The position numbers were made by a program, and so were the translations under genes. Shown here one piece after another: positions 57,397-64,000 of a stretch of 64,000 bases of DNA. The notes beneath the pieces are model-generated. The model saw only the letters and a list, made by a program, of their open reading frames with translations, searched no databases and was not told the origin of the DNA. How positions within the stretch are numbered: position 1 is the first letter of the stretch; the number at the start of each line of letters is the position of its first letter. This stretch comes from Acinetobacter sp. WCHAc010034 (GTDB lineage Bacteria > Pseudomonadota > Gammaproteobacteria > Pseudomonadales > Moraxellaceae), in the NCBI RefSeq assembly GCF_001696615.3, contig NZ_CP032279.1, positions 682,001 through 746,000 on the forward strand, given 5' to 3'.

Positions 57397-58335
57397 CTAT
57401 CTGATGCGCTGTTCAATCCGCACCGCGCGGCTTTTGATCCGCGCTGACAGAGTAAACAGCGTCAGGCTGATCACGGCAGCAATTGCAATAATCGCCAGCA
57501 GAGCCCAGTAAGCCGCGCGGTTCAGCAATTCGGCTTGCGTGGCCTGCTTGCTGACGCTTTGCGCCATGGGCGTCAGGGTTTGGCCGAACAGCTGATTCTG
57601 CATTGTCCACAGCTGCTCAGGCTTAAAGCCGTAATCCAGAAAATCCGGATCATTTTTTTCCGCCTTGATTAAGGCCTGCACCTGAGGAATGGCCGCCGCC
57701 CGGTCAGCGGGATGATGCAGCAGCGCAGTCTGCGCCAGCAGATAAGACTTGACCGGCGCATCAAGCTGCGCATCCGCCAAATAGCGCGCAATTTCACTGT
57801 CCTGTATGTTTTTATCATACTGCACAATCTGCTGATAGGCTTCGTACTGGTCGCTTTTCAAGTCATGCTGCGCATAGCTTAGGCCTGACCAGATGACAAT
57901 GAAAGCCAGCAGCCAGCCGACAAATTTCAGCACAAAAGACTGAAAGCGGAGATAGAAAAACCTGAATTTCCGCAGCAGGTAAACCGCAAAAAATGCCCCG
58001 AAGAATGAAGCGAACAGCTTTAAAAACAGCCAGCCGAACCAGGACAGCAGGCTGATGAAATAATCCGACTGCTGTCCCAGCGACGCCAGATTGGCATCGG
58101 CGCTGGCCGGCATATGCAGCTGTTCAACCTGCAGGGTCAGGCCAAAAAAGCTGTAGACGAAATCCTGCAGCGCAAACAGCCCAATCACTGAGGCCGTCAG
58201 CACGGCGCTGGACGCCACAGCCAGCAGCATCAAATTGCGCTGGCGCTTTTTCAGCGCCTGCAGGCCTGTTTCCAGCTGCTGCGGATTGACAGCATATTCA
58301 TCTAAGGGAGGCAAATCGCTTCTCCTGAACGGCAT
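57397..58335 (-). CDS. Membrane protein of the TelA cluster
   Basis: A 312-residue protein with four membrane helices (about residues 35-55, 93-121, 133-153, 277-298) and a long soluble loop rich in helices between the third and fourth. It is 33 bp downstream of telA in the same direction. No family is recognised. Membrane partner of TelA is an inference from gene order. Confidence 0.5.
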   Translation of the reverse strand: MPFRRSDLPPLDEYAVNPQQLETGLQALKKRQRNLMLLAVASSAVLTASVIGLFALQDFVYSFFGLTLQVEQLHMPASADANLASLGQQSDYFISLLSWFGWLFLKLFASFFGAFFAVYLLRKFRFFYLRFQSFVLKFVGWLLAFIVIWSGLSYAQHDLKSDQYEAYQQIVQYDKNIQDSEIARYLADAQLDAPVKSYLLAQTALLHHPADRAAAIPQVQALIKAEKNDPDFLDYGFKPEQLWTMQNQLFGQTLTPMAQSVSKQATQAELLNRAAYWALLAIIAIAAVISLTLFTLSARIKSRAVRIEQRIR

Positions 58336-58368
58336 ATAAGGGGCCTCCCCAAGCGCAGCAGCACCGGC

Positions 58369-59502
58369 TTAGTTCGGCTTCGGCCCGCTTGAGCTGGACT
58401 CAAGCACCAAATGATTCAAATTATCCTGAAGCGCGCGCAGGCGCTGCGCGGCTTCTGCGCGCTTCTGCACCCCTTCTTTCTGAATCTGCAGCACATCATT
58501 AACGGTATTAATGAGGGTGTTCTGCACATGTTCAAGCGTTTCAATATCAATAACCGAGCGCTGATTGGCTCTGGCGGTATCCACCGAGTTCTGATGCAGC
58601 AGGTCTGCATTGCGCTTCAACAGCTCATTGGTCGCGTCATCAATGGTATTGGCCAGCTGCACGCTGTTCTTCTGCTCCTGCAGCGAAATCGCCAGGCTGA
58701 TCTGATTTTTCCACGCCGGCAGGGTAATGTTTTTAATGGCGTAGAACTTGTCCACCAGCATCAAGTTATTGGACTGGATAATCCGGATCATCGGCAGTGT
58801 CTGCATCGCGGACTGCTGCAGCACCTGCAGGTCGCTGACGCGCTTTTCCAGATTATTGGCCAGATGGTTCAGGTCATAAATTTTCTGCGTGGTGTTCTGA
58901 TCCTGCTCCTGCGCCGCAAGGCGTGAAATTTCCTGCTGAATTTCCTGCTCTTTAATTTTTCCGGCGGCAATATAAATCCCCAGCTGCTTGTACTCTTCCT
59001 GCACGCCGCTGAACATTTTATCCAACGTGCTGACGCGGGACTTCAAGCCGTTCTGCGAGCTTTCAATTTCCTTCACCAAAGCGTCAATCTGCTCTTTGGT
59101 GGTATTGAAATGCTGATCAAAACTCTGCTTCGCGCCCTTAAATTTGCTGAGAATGCTGCCGAAAAAGCCGGAATTCTGCGATTTATTTAAAATGCTACTG
59201 GTATTCAGCTGCTGCGCCACCTGCACCACCTGATTCAGCTTCTGCCCCGCCGCGTCCAGATCTTTGTTCTGCACCAGGCTCAGCAACTCATCGGTATAAC
59301 CGGAGGTTTTAGACGCAATATTTTTGCCGTATTCCGCAACTGAATTGTGGCTGATTTCGGCCAATTCCTTGCGCGCAGCCATCACCTCATTAAAGTCTGC
59401 AGGCTGCAGGCCTATCGCCTGCAAATCCAGCTGCTGGAATTTCTGCTCCGCCAGCGCTGCCGCGGCTTCTGCGGGCAAATCGGTTCGTTGTGGATCGGTC
59501 AT
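58369..59502 (-). CDS. telA: Toxic anion resistance protein TelA-like
   Basis: A 377-residue coiled-coil-rich cytoplasmic protein of the TelA/KlaA family: MIRIIQSNNLMLVDKFYAIKNITLPAWKNQ with the LPAWK signature, and SLQEQKNSVQLANTIDDATNELL. TelA proteins are linked to tellurite and other stress resistance, often with membrane partners; the mechanism is unknown. It stands between a four-helix membrane protein and a second, diverged TelA-like protein. Confidence 0.8.
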   Translation of the reverse strand: MTDPQRTDLPAEAAAALAEQKFQQLDLQAIGLQPADFNEVMAARKELAEISHNSVAEYGKNIASKTSGYTDELLSLVQNKDLDAAGQKLNQVVQVAQQLNTSSILNKSQNSGFFGSILSKFKGAKQSFDQHFNTTKEQIDALVKEIESSQNGLKSRVSTLDKMFSGVQEEYKQLGIYIAAGKIKEQEIQQEISRLAAQEQDQNTTQKIYDLNHLANNLEKRVSDLQVLQQSAMQTLPMIRIIQSNNLMLVDKFYAIKNITLPAWKNQISLAISLQEQKNSVQLANTIDDATNELLKRNADLLHQNSVDTARANQRSVIDIETLEHVQNTLINTVNDVLQIQKEGVQKRAEAAQRLRALQDNLNHLVLESSSSGPKPN

Positions 59503-59519
59503 AGCTCACCTTGTACTGA

Positions 59520-60308
59520 TTATGGTTTAGAGGGCTTCTCTAATGATTTTCTTAACGTTTTAATTAAATTTTCGCGGCTGCTGTCCAGCTTTTCCAGCGA
59601 CGCGTCCGGGCCATTTTTCTGGCTTTGCTGCACATGATACTGCCATGCCGGAATAAGCACCTGCTGCGCTTCCTTGAAGCGGTCCAGCAGCGCAAAGGAC
59701 AGCTGCTGGCTCAGCTGCATTTGCGTAATGGCAATGTCATTGCTGGCCTGCAGGGTTCTTAAACTGTGGATTTTTTTCGACAGGCGTTCTGCAAAATTAT
59801 CCAGCGGATGCTGCTGCGCAAAGCCGGGATATTCATGCAGGAATTCTTCCGCAGCCACGATATAGCGCGCCATCTGCCCGCGCAGGCCCTGCAGCTGCGC
59901 AAAGCGCGCCTGAGATTTCTGAATTTCTATCTGCAGGCGCTGGCTGAGCTGATTGGCGCGGTCTAAATGCCTGTCCAGATTTTTATAATATTCAACCTGG
60001 CTGGAGCCGAACTCCAGATCAATGCCCAGCCATTTCTGCAGGGCGTTGAATTTGCGCTGCTTCAGGTACTTTTTAGATTCGGATAATGTCTGAATCAGCT
60101 GCTCAATGCTTTGGCTCAGCTGCTGCGTCAGCTTCGGGTCTATGCCATGCAGCAGCGCGGACTGCGCCTGAATCAGCGCATCGGCATAATGATTCAGCCT
60201 GTATTGATCATTCAGCAAGGGCACCAGCTCATTGCGCTTAATCGGCAGCAGATCTGCCGGATCAACCGCAATCTCGTTTAGCGGAACCAGAACGTCAACT
60301 TGGGGCAT
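59520..60308 (-). CDS. Diverged TelA-like helical protein
   Basis: A 262-residue protein, mostly helical. The segment NDIAITQMQLSQQLSFALLDRFKEAQQVLIPAWQY parallels the TelA segment ending LPAWK (IxxxQ, N/S, L(V/L)DxF, LxPAW spacing), suggesting a paralogue that has lost part of the motif. It is 17 bp upstream of telA, so it is co-expressed. No annotation is known to me. Confidence 0.5.
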   Translation of the reverse strand: MPQVDVLVPLNEIAVDPADLLPIKRNELVPLLNDQYRLNHYADALIQAQSALLHGIDPKLTQQLSQSIEQLIQTLSESKKYLKQRKFNALQKWLGIDLEFGSSQVEYYKNLDRHLDRANQLSQRLQIEIQKSQARFAQLQGLRGQMARYIVAAEEFLHEYPGFAQQHPLDNFAERLSKKIHSLRTLQASNDIAITQMQLSQQLSFALLDRFKEAQQVLIPAWQYHVQQSQKNGPDASLEKLDSSRENLIKTLRKSLEKPSKP

Positions 60309-60384
60309 ACAGAATTAAACTCAATAAAATCATTTTTATACTACGTCTTTTATAGCAAAGTTCATGTAGATTTTTGCAAAAATC

Positions 60385-60513
60385 ATGAGAAATAATTTAC
60401 GTGGATGCCGCGGCCCGAATGGCGAAATTATACGGCGCATCATCATCCGTCTGACCTTTGCATTTTCCACCTTTATGCTGGGCTATTTAGATAAAATTTT
60501 TAAGCGTGTCTAG
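60385..60513 (+). CDS. Possible 42-residue protein
   Basis: ATG 60385 to TAG 60513 encodes MRNNLRGCRGPNGEIIRRII onward, basic with a hydrophobic middle (LTFAFSTFMLGYL). There is no strong ribosome site. The neighbour genes are on the other strand. It may be real but the evidence is only the open frame and composition. Confidence 0.3.
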   Translation: MRNNLRGCRGPNGEIIRRIIIRLTFAFSTFMLGYLDKIFKRV

Positions 60514-60539
60514 TCCTAAAATAGCCGAGCGGCAAAAAC

Positions 60540-60575
60540 AGCAAAGCCCCTTTCATCACCGGGGCTTTGCAAAAC
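60540..60575 (-). terminator. Intrinsic hairpin after rnk
   Basis: GCAAAGCCCC and GGGGCTTTGC with an 8-10 base loop; on the minus strand it continues TGTTTTTG. It lies about 25 bp beyond the rnk stop. Confidence 0.7.
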
Positions 60576-60599
60576 TATGCGCATGCGTCATTGCAGGAA

Positions 60600-61004
60600 T
60601 TACAGATAATTCCCTTCACGCTCCGGCTGATACAGGACTTTTTCAATCCGCACTTTCATGGTGTGGCCATCCGGCTGCGGCCATTCAATTTCCTGCCCTT
60701 CAGACAGCCCAAGGATCGCAGCGCCCACCGGCGCAAGCACATTGACCTGGCCTTTACCGCCGCGGAACTCATGCGGATAAACCAAAGTAATTTCCATCGG
60801 CTCAACCGCTGGGGCAATGGTGATTAAAACCGTGGCATTCATGCTGACGACATTGGCAGGCACATCCTTTGGCGCAACCACTTCGGCGCGGGCCAGCTCT
60901 TCTTCTAAATGCTCCATGGTCGGCGTCAATTTAGACTGGTGTTCCAGCATTGTTTCCAAGCGGTGCAGGTCCTGCTCAGAAAGAATGATATTCGGTTTAG
61001 TCAT
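60600..61004 (-). CDS. rnk: Regulator of nucleoside diphosphate kinase Rnk
   Basis: A 134-residue GreA/GreB-C-terminal-like protein: an N-terminal helical hairpin (LSEQDLHRLETMLEHQS) and the FKBP-like domain with ITLVYPHEFRGGKGQVNVLAPVGAAILGLSEGQEIEWPQPDG. Rnk binds RNA polymerase and was named for its effect on Ndk levels. The tip lacks the long Gre coiled coil. Confidence 0.85.
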   Translation of the reverse strand: MTKPNIILSEQDLHRLETMLEHQSKLTPTMEHLEEELARAEVVAPKDVPANVVSMNATVLITIAPAVEPMEITLVYPHEFRGGKGQVNVLAPVGAAILGLSEGQEIEWPQPDGHTMKVRIEKVLYQPEREGNYL

Positions 61005-61125
61005 CTATTTAATTCCTTTGCATCTTTATCAAGTCAAATCAACAGGAAGATTTATTCTTGTTATTACGGTAATTCTGTTATATCAGAATTTAGCCGTATT
61101 GAATAATATGTATTTTTTAAGGCTA

Positions 61126-61153
61126 TAAAAAAAGCCCCCTTGAGGGGGCCTTT
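61126..61153 (-). terminator. Intrinsic terminator after glyA
   Basis: On the minus strand GGCCCCCT-CAA-GGGGGCT then seven T, 13 bp after the glyA stop. Confidence 0.9.
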
Positions 61154-61165
61154 CTCAAGCAAAGC

Positions 61166-62419
61166 TTATTTTGCGTAAACCGGGAATTTAGCGCATACAG
61201 CCTCAACTTTCGCTTTTACCGCGTTGATTACCGCTTCGTCGCCTTTCGCATCCAGAATGTCTGCAATCCAGCCAGCCAAGTCACGCACTTCAGCTTCGCC
61301 AAAACCGCGGGTTGTCACTGCAGGCGTACCGATGCGGATGCCTGAAGTTACAAACGGAGAACGCGGGTCATTCGGCACGGCATTTTTGTTCACAGTAATG
61401 TGCGCAGCGCCCAGCCATGCATCGGCTTCTTTACCAGTCACTTCCTGCTTGATTAAAGACAGCAGGAACAGGTGGTTTTCAGTGCCGCCGGATACAACAT
61501 CATAGCCGCGCGCGATTAATACTTCAGCCATCGCTTTCGCATTAACCACAACTTGTTTTTGATATTCTTTGTATTCAGGCGCCATCGCTTCTTTAAAGCA
61601 GATGGCTTTAGCCGCAATAGCGTGAACTAATGGGCCGCCTTGGTTGCCCGGGAATACTGCAGACTGCAGTTTTTTCTCGATTTCTTCGTTGGCTTTCGCA
61701 AGGATTAAGCCTGAACGCGGGCCGCGCAGCGTTTTATGAGTCGTTGTAGTTGTAACGTCAGCAATTTGCACTGGGCTTGGGTAAACGCCAGCAGCCACTA
61801 GGCCAGCAACGTGAGCCATATCTACAAACAGGTAAGCGCCAACTTTGTCCGCGATGTCGCGGAAACGCTGCCAGTCAACCACTTGGCTGTATGCAGAGAA
61901 ACCGGCAACGATCATGCGCGGCTTGTGCTCTACAGCTAAACGCTCAACTTCTTCATAGTCAATTTCGCCAGTTTCAGGGTTTAAGCCGTACTGAATCGCG
62001 TTGTATGTTTTGCCTGAGAAGCTGACTTTAGCGCCGTGAGTCAAATGGCCGCCATGCGCCAAGCTCATGCCTAATACTGTGTCGCCCGGGTTAAGCAGCG
62101 CCAGGTAAACCGCTGAGTTTGCCTGTGAGCCGGCATGCGGCTGAACGTTTGCATAGTCAGCGCCGAAAAGCGCTTTAGCACGGTCAATTGCCAATTGTTC
62201 AATTACGTCTACGTATTCGCAGCCGCCGTAATAGCGTTTGCCTGGGTAGCCTTCTGCATATTTGTTAGTGAGTTTTGATCCTTGCGCTTCCATAACCGCT
62301 GGAGAGCAATAGTTTTCAGATGCAATCAACTCAATGTGCGCTTCTTGGCGGGCATCTTCGTTAGAGATTGCTTGAGCTAATTCCGGATCAAATTCAGCAA
62401 TAGAGATATTGGCAAACAT
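61166..62419 (-). CDS. glyA: Serine hydroxymethyltransferase
   Basis: A 417-residue PLP enzyme, same length as E. coli GlyA. The PLP lysine is Lys229 in [15 protein letters not shown]; other marks are [19 protein letters not shown] and YGGCEYVD. It interconverts serine and glycine with tetrahydrofolate. A single gene with its own terminator and a 110-bp upstream region; a glycine riboswitch was not seen. Confidence 0.97.
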   Translation of the reverse strand: MFANISIAEFDPELAQAISNEDARQEAHIELIASENYCSPAVMEAQGSKLTNKYAEGYPGKRYYGGCEYVDVIEQLAIDRAKALFGADYANVQPHAGSQANSAVYLALLNPGDTVLGMSLAHGGHLTHGAKVSFSGKTYNAIQYGLNPETGEIDYEEVERLAVEHKPRMIVAGFSAYSQVVDWQRFRDIADKVGAYLFVDMAHVAGLVAAGVYPSPVQIADVTTTTTHKTLRGPRSGLILAKANEEIEKKLQSAVFPGNQGGPLVHAIAAKAICFKEAMAPEYKEYQKQVVVNAKAMAEVLIARGYDVVSGGTENHLFLLSLIKQEVTGKEADAWLGAAHITVNKNAVPNDPRSPFVTSGIRIGTPAVTTRGFGEAEVRDLAGWIADILDAKGDEAVINAVKAKVEAVCAKFPVYAK

Positions 62420-62523
62420 TAGCGAGGTCCTATGAATTTAGGGCTTTTAAGCCGTGCTAAGATTGGCGCGTATTGTAGCATGAAGTTTCTAAATGCAGAG
62501 AATGAAGTTTTTCAGTTTTAAAT

Positions 62524-62562
62524 AAAAAAAGCTCATGCTTTGCATCAGCATGAGCTTTTTAT
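62524..62562 (-). terminator. Intrinsic terminator after the lipase gene
   Basis: AAAAAAGCTCATGCT and AGCATGAGCTTTTT form a long stem around TTGCATC; T runs on both strands, so it may serve the lipase gene and block glyA upstream transcription. Confidence 0.9.
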
Positions 62563-62575
62563 TCACATCAAATTA

Positions 62576-63871
62576 TTACAGAGGCATCAGAGCTTTGACA
62601 TCATCTACAATGTTTTCCCAGTTTTCAGTATATGCAGTGCTGTGATCCCACTTTTCATCATCTGGAAGATCCTTATCTGTTTCATAACTGATCTTTGTCC
62701 CCCTGCCTTCAGCAGACATTACCAAGAAATCAGTCGCCTGTTTTGGCACTGTCGGATCGGCTGAACCCTGATAAATAAAAATTGGCGTGGTGATTTTGAC
62801 TTGCAGCGGCTGCGAGTCTTTCGTCAGGAATGCATTGATTTCCGGTACCGCCGTCATAAAGTTAGGTTGAGTGCGCGGATAGCTGTCTAAATTGCCGTTG
62901 TCTTGCGCATATTTCCTCATTGCGCCGCCCAGTGTTTTTCCAAGCACGTCATAGCAGTCTGTTTCCGCTTTGACTGCAATTTGGTCTGTAGGTGATTTAA
63001 ACACTTGGCTATATTGCAAAACAGGGTAAGGATTTTTTAACCCGGCAGTAATTAAAGATGAAAATGTATCCAATGACGCTAAAATTCTGATTTTTTCGCC
63101 TAGATCAGTTTCTGCTGCTGCTTTTTGCTCACCGCCAGCCAAAATCAAGCCCAAGTTGGAAGCTGGAGCAACGGCTATCGCGCCTTTATAATTTAGATTT
63201 GCCCGTGAAGCGTATTGCGCTGCGCCTAAGGCCGCTTGCCCCCCTTGAGAGTGCCCAACCACCGCCCAGCGCGCTTTAATAATTTTTCCATTTAAATGCT
63301 GATTGGCAGCGACAACAGCATCGGTAATTGAATAAGCTTCACTCTTCACATTCAGGAAGGGATGCGGCTCTCTGCCGCTAGGCTCACCTAAGCCCTCATA
63401 GTCTGGCGCAACCACGGCGTAGCCAGCTGCCAGCAATTTGGCAATGAAAAATTCGTTGCCGCTGATCTGCTGCCGGCTTGGCGCACACTGATCCGCCACG
63501 CCTGTAGTGCCATGTGCCCACGCCACAATTGGCCATCCTCCTTCAGGCGCCGCTCCAGCCGGCCTATAAACCACCGCCGTAGCCAAAGTTTCCTTGCCAT
63601 TCATGCCCAGCATCTTATACGTCATCAGCGTTTTTTCAGAACTGACTTGCGCAAATATGCCATTCAGCTGAGCCAGCATTTGAGCCTGACCTTCATCAGC
63701 AGGATCATCAATTTTAAAAGCATATGCGCCGGTGCTGACGACTGGCTCCTGAAAATCATTCGGCGGATTATCCGGATTAGACACAAAATTGCTGGAATTT
63801 TCATCTCCATCGCCACATGCTGTCAATATCAGAGATGCACCCACTAAAACGGCCAATACATGTTTTTTCAT
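62576..63871 (-). CDS. Secreted lipase-family alpha/beta hydrolase lipoprotein
   Basis: A 431-residue protein from ATG 63871 (MKKHVLAVLVGASLILTAC) with lipobox LTAC (Cys19). The nucleophile is Ser208 in VVGHSQGGQAAL; an AWAHGTTG oxyanion loop (about residue 118) and a C-terminal QGSADPTVP Asp and His region complete the hydrolase. It resembles the secretory lipase (LIP) family, acting on esters outside the cytoplasm. An in-frame ATG at 63919 is not preferred because it precedes the signal. Confidence 0.8.
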   Translation of the reverse strand: MKKHVLAVLVGASLILTACGDGDENSSNFVSNPDNPPNDFQEPVVSTGAYAFKIDDPADEGQAQMLAQLNGIFAQVSSEKTLMTYKMLGMNGKETLATAVVYRPAGAAPEGGWPIVAWAHGTTGVADQCAPSRQQISGNEFFIAKLLAAGYAVVAPDYEGLGEPSGREPHPFLNVKSEAYSITDAVVAANQHLNGKIIKARWAVVGHSQGGQAALGAAQYASRANLNYKGAIAVAPASNLGLILAGGEQKAAAETDLGEKIRILASLDTFSSLITAGLKNPYPVLQYSQVFKSPTDQIAVKAETDCYDVLGKTLGGAMRKYAQDNGNLDSYPRTQPNFMTAVPEINAFLTKDSQPLQVKITTPIFIYQGSADPTVPKQATDFLVMSAEGRGTKISYETDKDLPDDEKWDHSTAYTENWENIVDDVKALMPL

Positions 63872-64000
63872 AAAGAAGTTCCTTCTCTTTTTATGTTCTA
63901 ATGATGTTTCCCAATTCATTTAATTACTTTAATTTTCAGTCAAGCACAAGCAGGTTTAGACCAATGGCATAAATGCCGGATTTGCCCAATTGTTAAAATT
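63872..64000. other. Upstream region of the lipase gene
   Basis: No gene visible. It should hold the lipase promoter; an AAGGAAC sequence lies 10 bases ahead of ATG 63871. Confidence 0.4.

Noticed and set aside
62420..62523. Glycine or other riboswitch before glyA
   Set aside because: The region is about 100 bp, with no recognisable riboswitch core.

Overview
The window looks like an Acinetobacter chromosome carrying most of a lambda-type prophage. The genus is inferred from the gene content and moderate G+C: ygiW-qseBC, a stand-alone gspE, mrcB with a TPR lipoprotein, a Nudix-ThiE fusion, a Fur-controlled hemP, and a trhP-yfhL pair. No rRNA or species-diagnostic gene is present, so the species stays open.

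Positions 1 to about 24,535 are prophage. The order, read from right to left, is lambda-like. It runs from an AlpA-type excisionase and a Sak4-type recombination operon (PL transcript, 19,795-24,504, + strand), through OL/PL, an AT-rich accessory insert (hicAB, a Cas2/SinR-like gene and two unknowns), the CI repressor, OR with PR and PRM, Cro and a CII-like regulator. It continues with an O-like initiator that holds an internal iteron origin, a P-like helicase loader, a C5 methyltransferase, a RuvC-like resolvase and antiterminator Q. After that come an unannotated non-coding region, tRNA-Arg(TCT), the terminase subunits, and a head module that mixes Mu-type genes (portal, gpF) with lambda-type genes (gpD, gpE). 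The late genes run off the left edge, so tail, lysis and integrase genes are not visible. I could read out a full set of operators: three sites at OR and four at OL, all related to ATAACTATAGTTAT, with PR, PRM and PL promoters embedded in them.

From 24,621 on the DNA is chromosomal. It starts with rluE, dctA, ybiB, yeaC, nadK, mrcB with its lipoprotein, the Nudix-ThiE gene, hemP, qseCB-ygiW, gspE, a DUF4010 protein, trmO and fpr. A metal/arsenic block follows (CDF exporter, MerR regulator, arsH, acr3, arsC, arsR; 48,199-52,029). Then come trhP-yfhL, an AhpD-like/AraC divergent pair, ahpF, a TelA cluster, rnk, glyA and a secreted lipase.

The points most worth a second look are these: the non-coding segment between Q and the phage tRNA; the accessory insert inside the immunity region; a 129-bp dispersed repeat present twice in opposite orientation with compensatory changes in one stem; a strong promoter plus palindromic operator driving an apparently non-coding 200-nt transcript next to a TetR gene; twin leader hairpins in the PL operon; and a diverged TelA paralogue beside telA.
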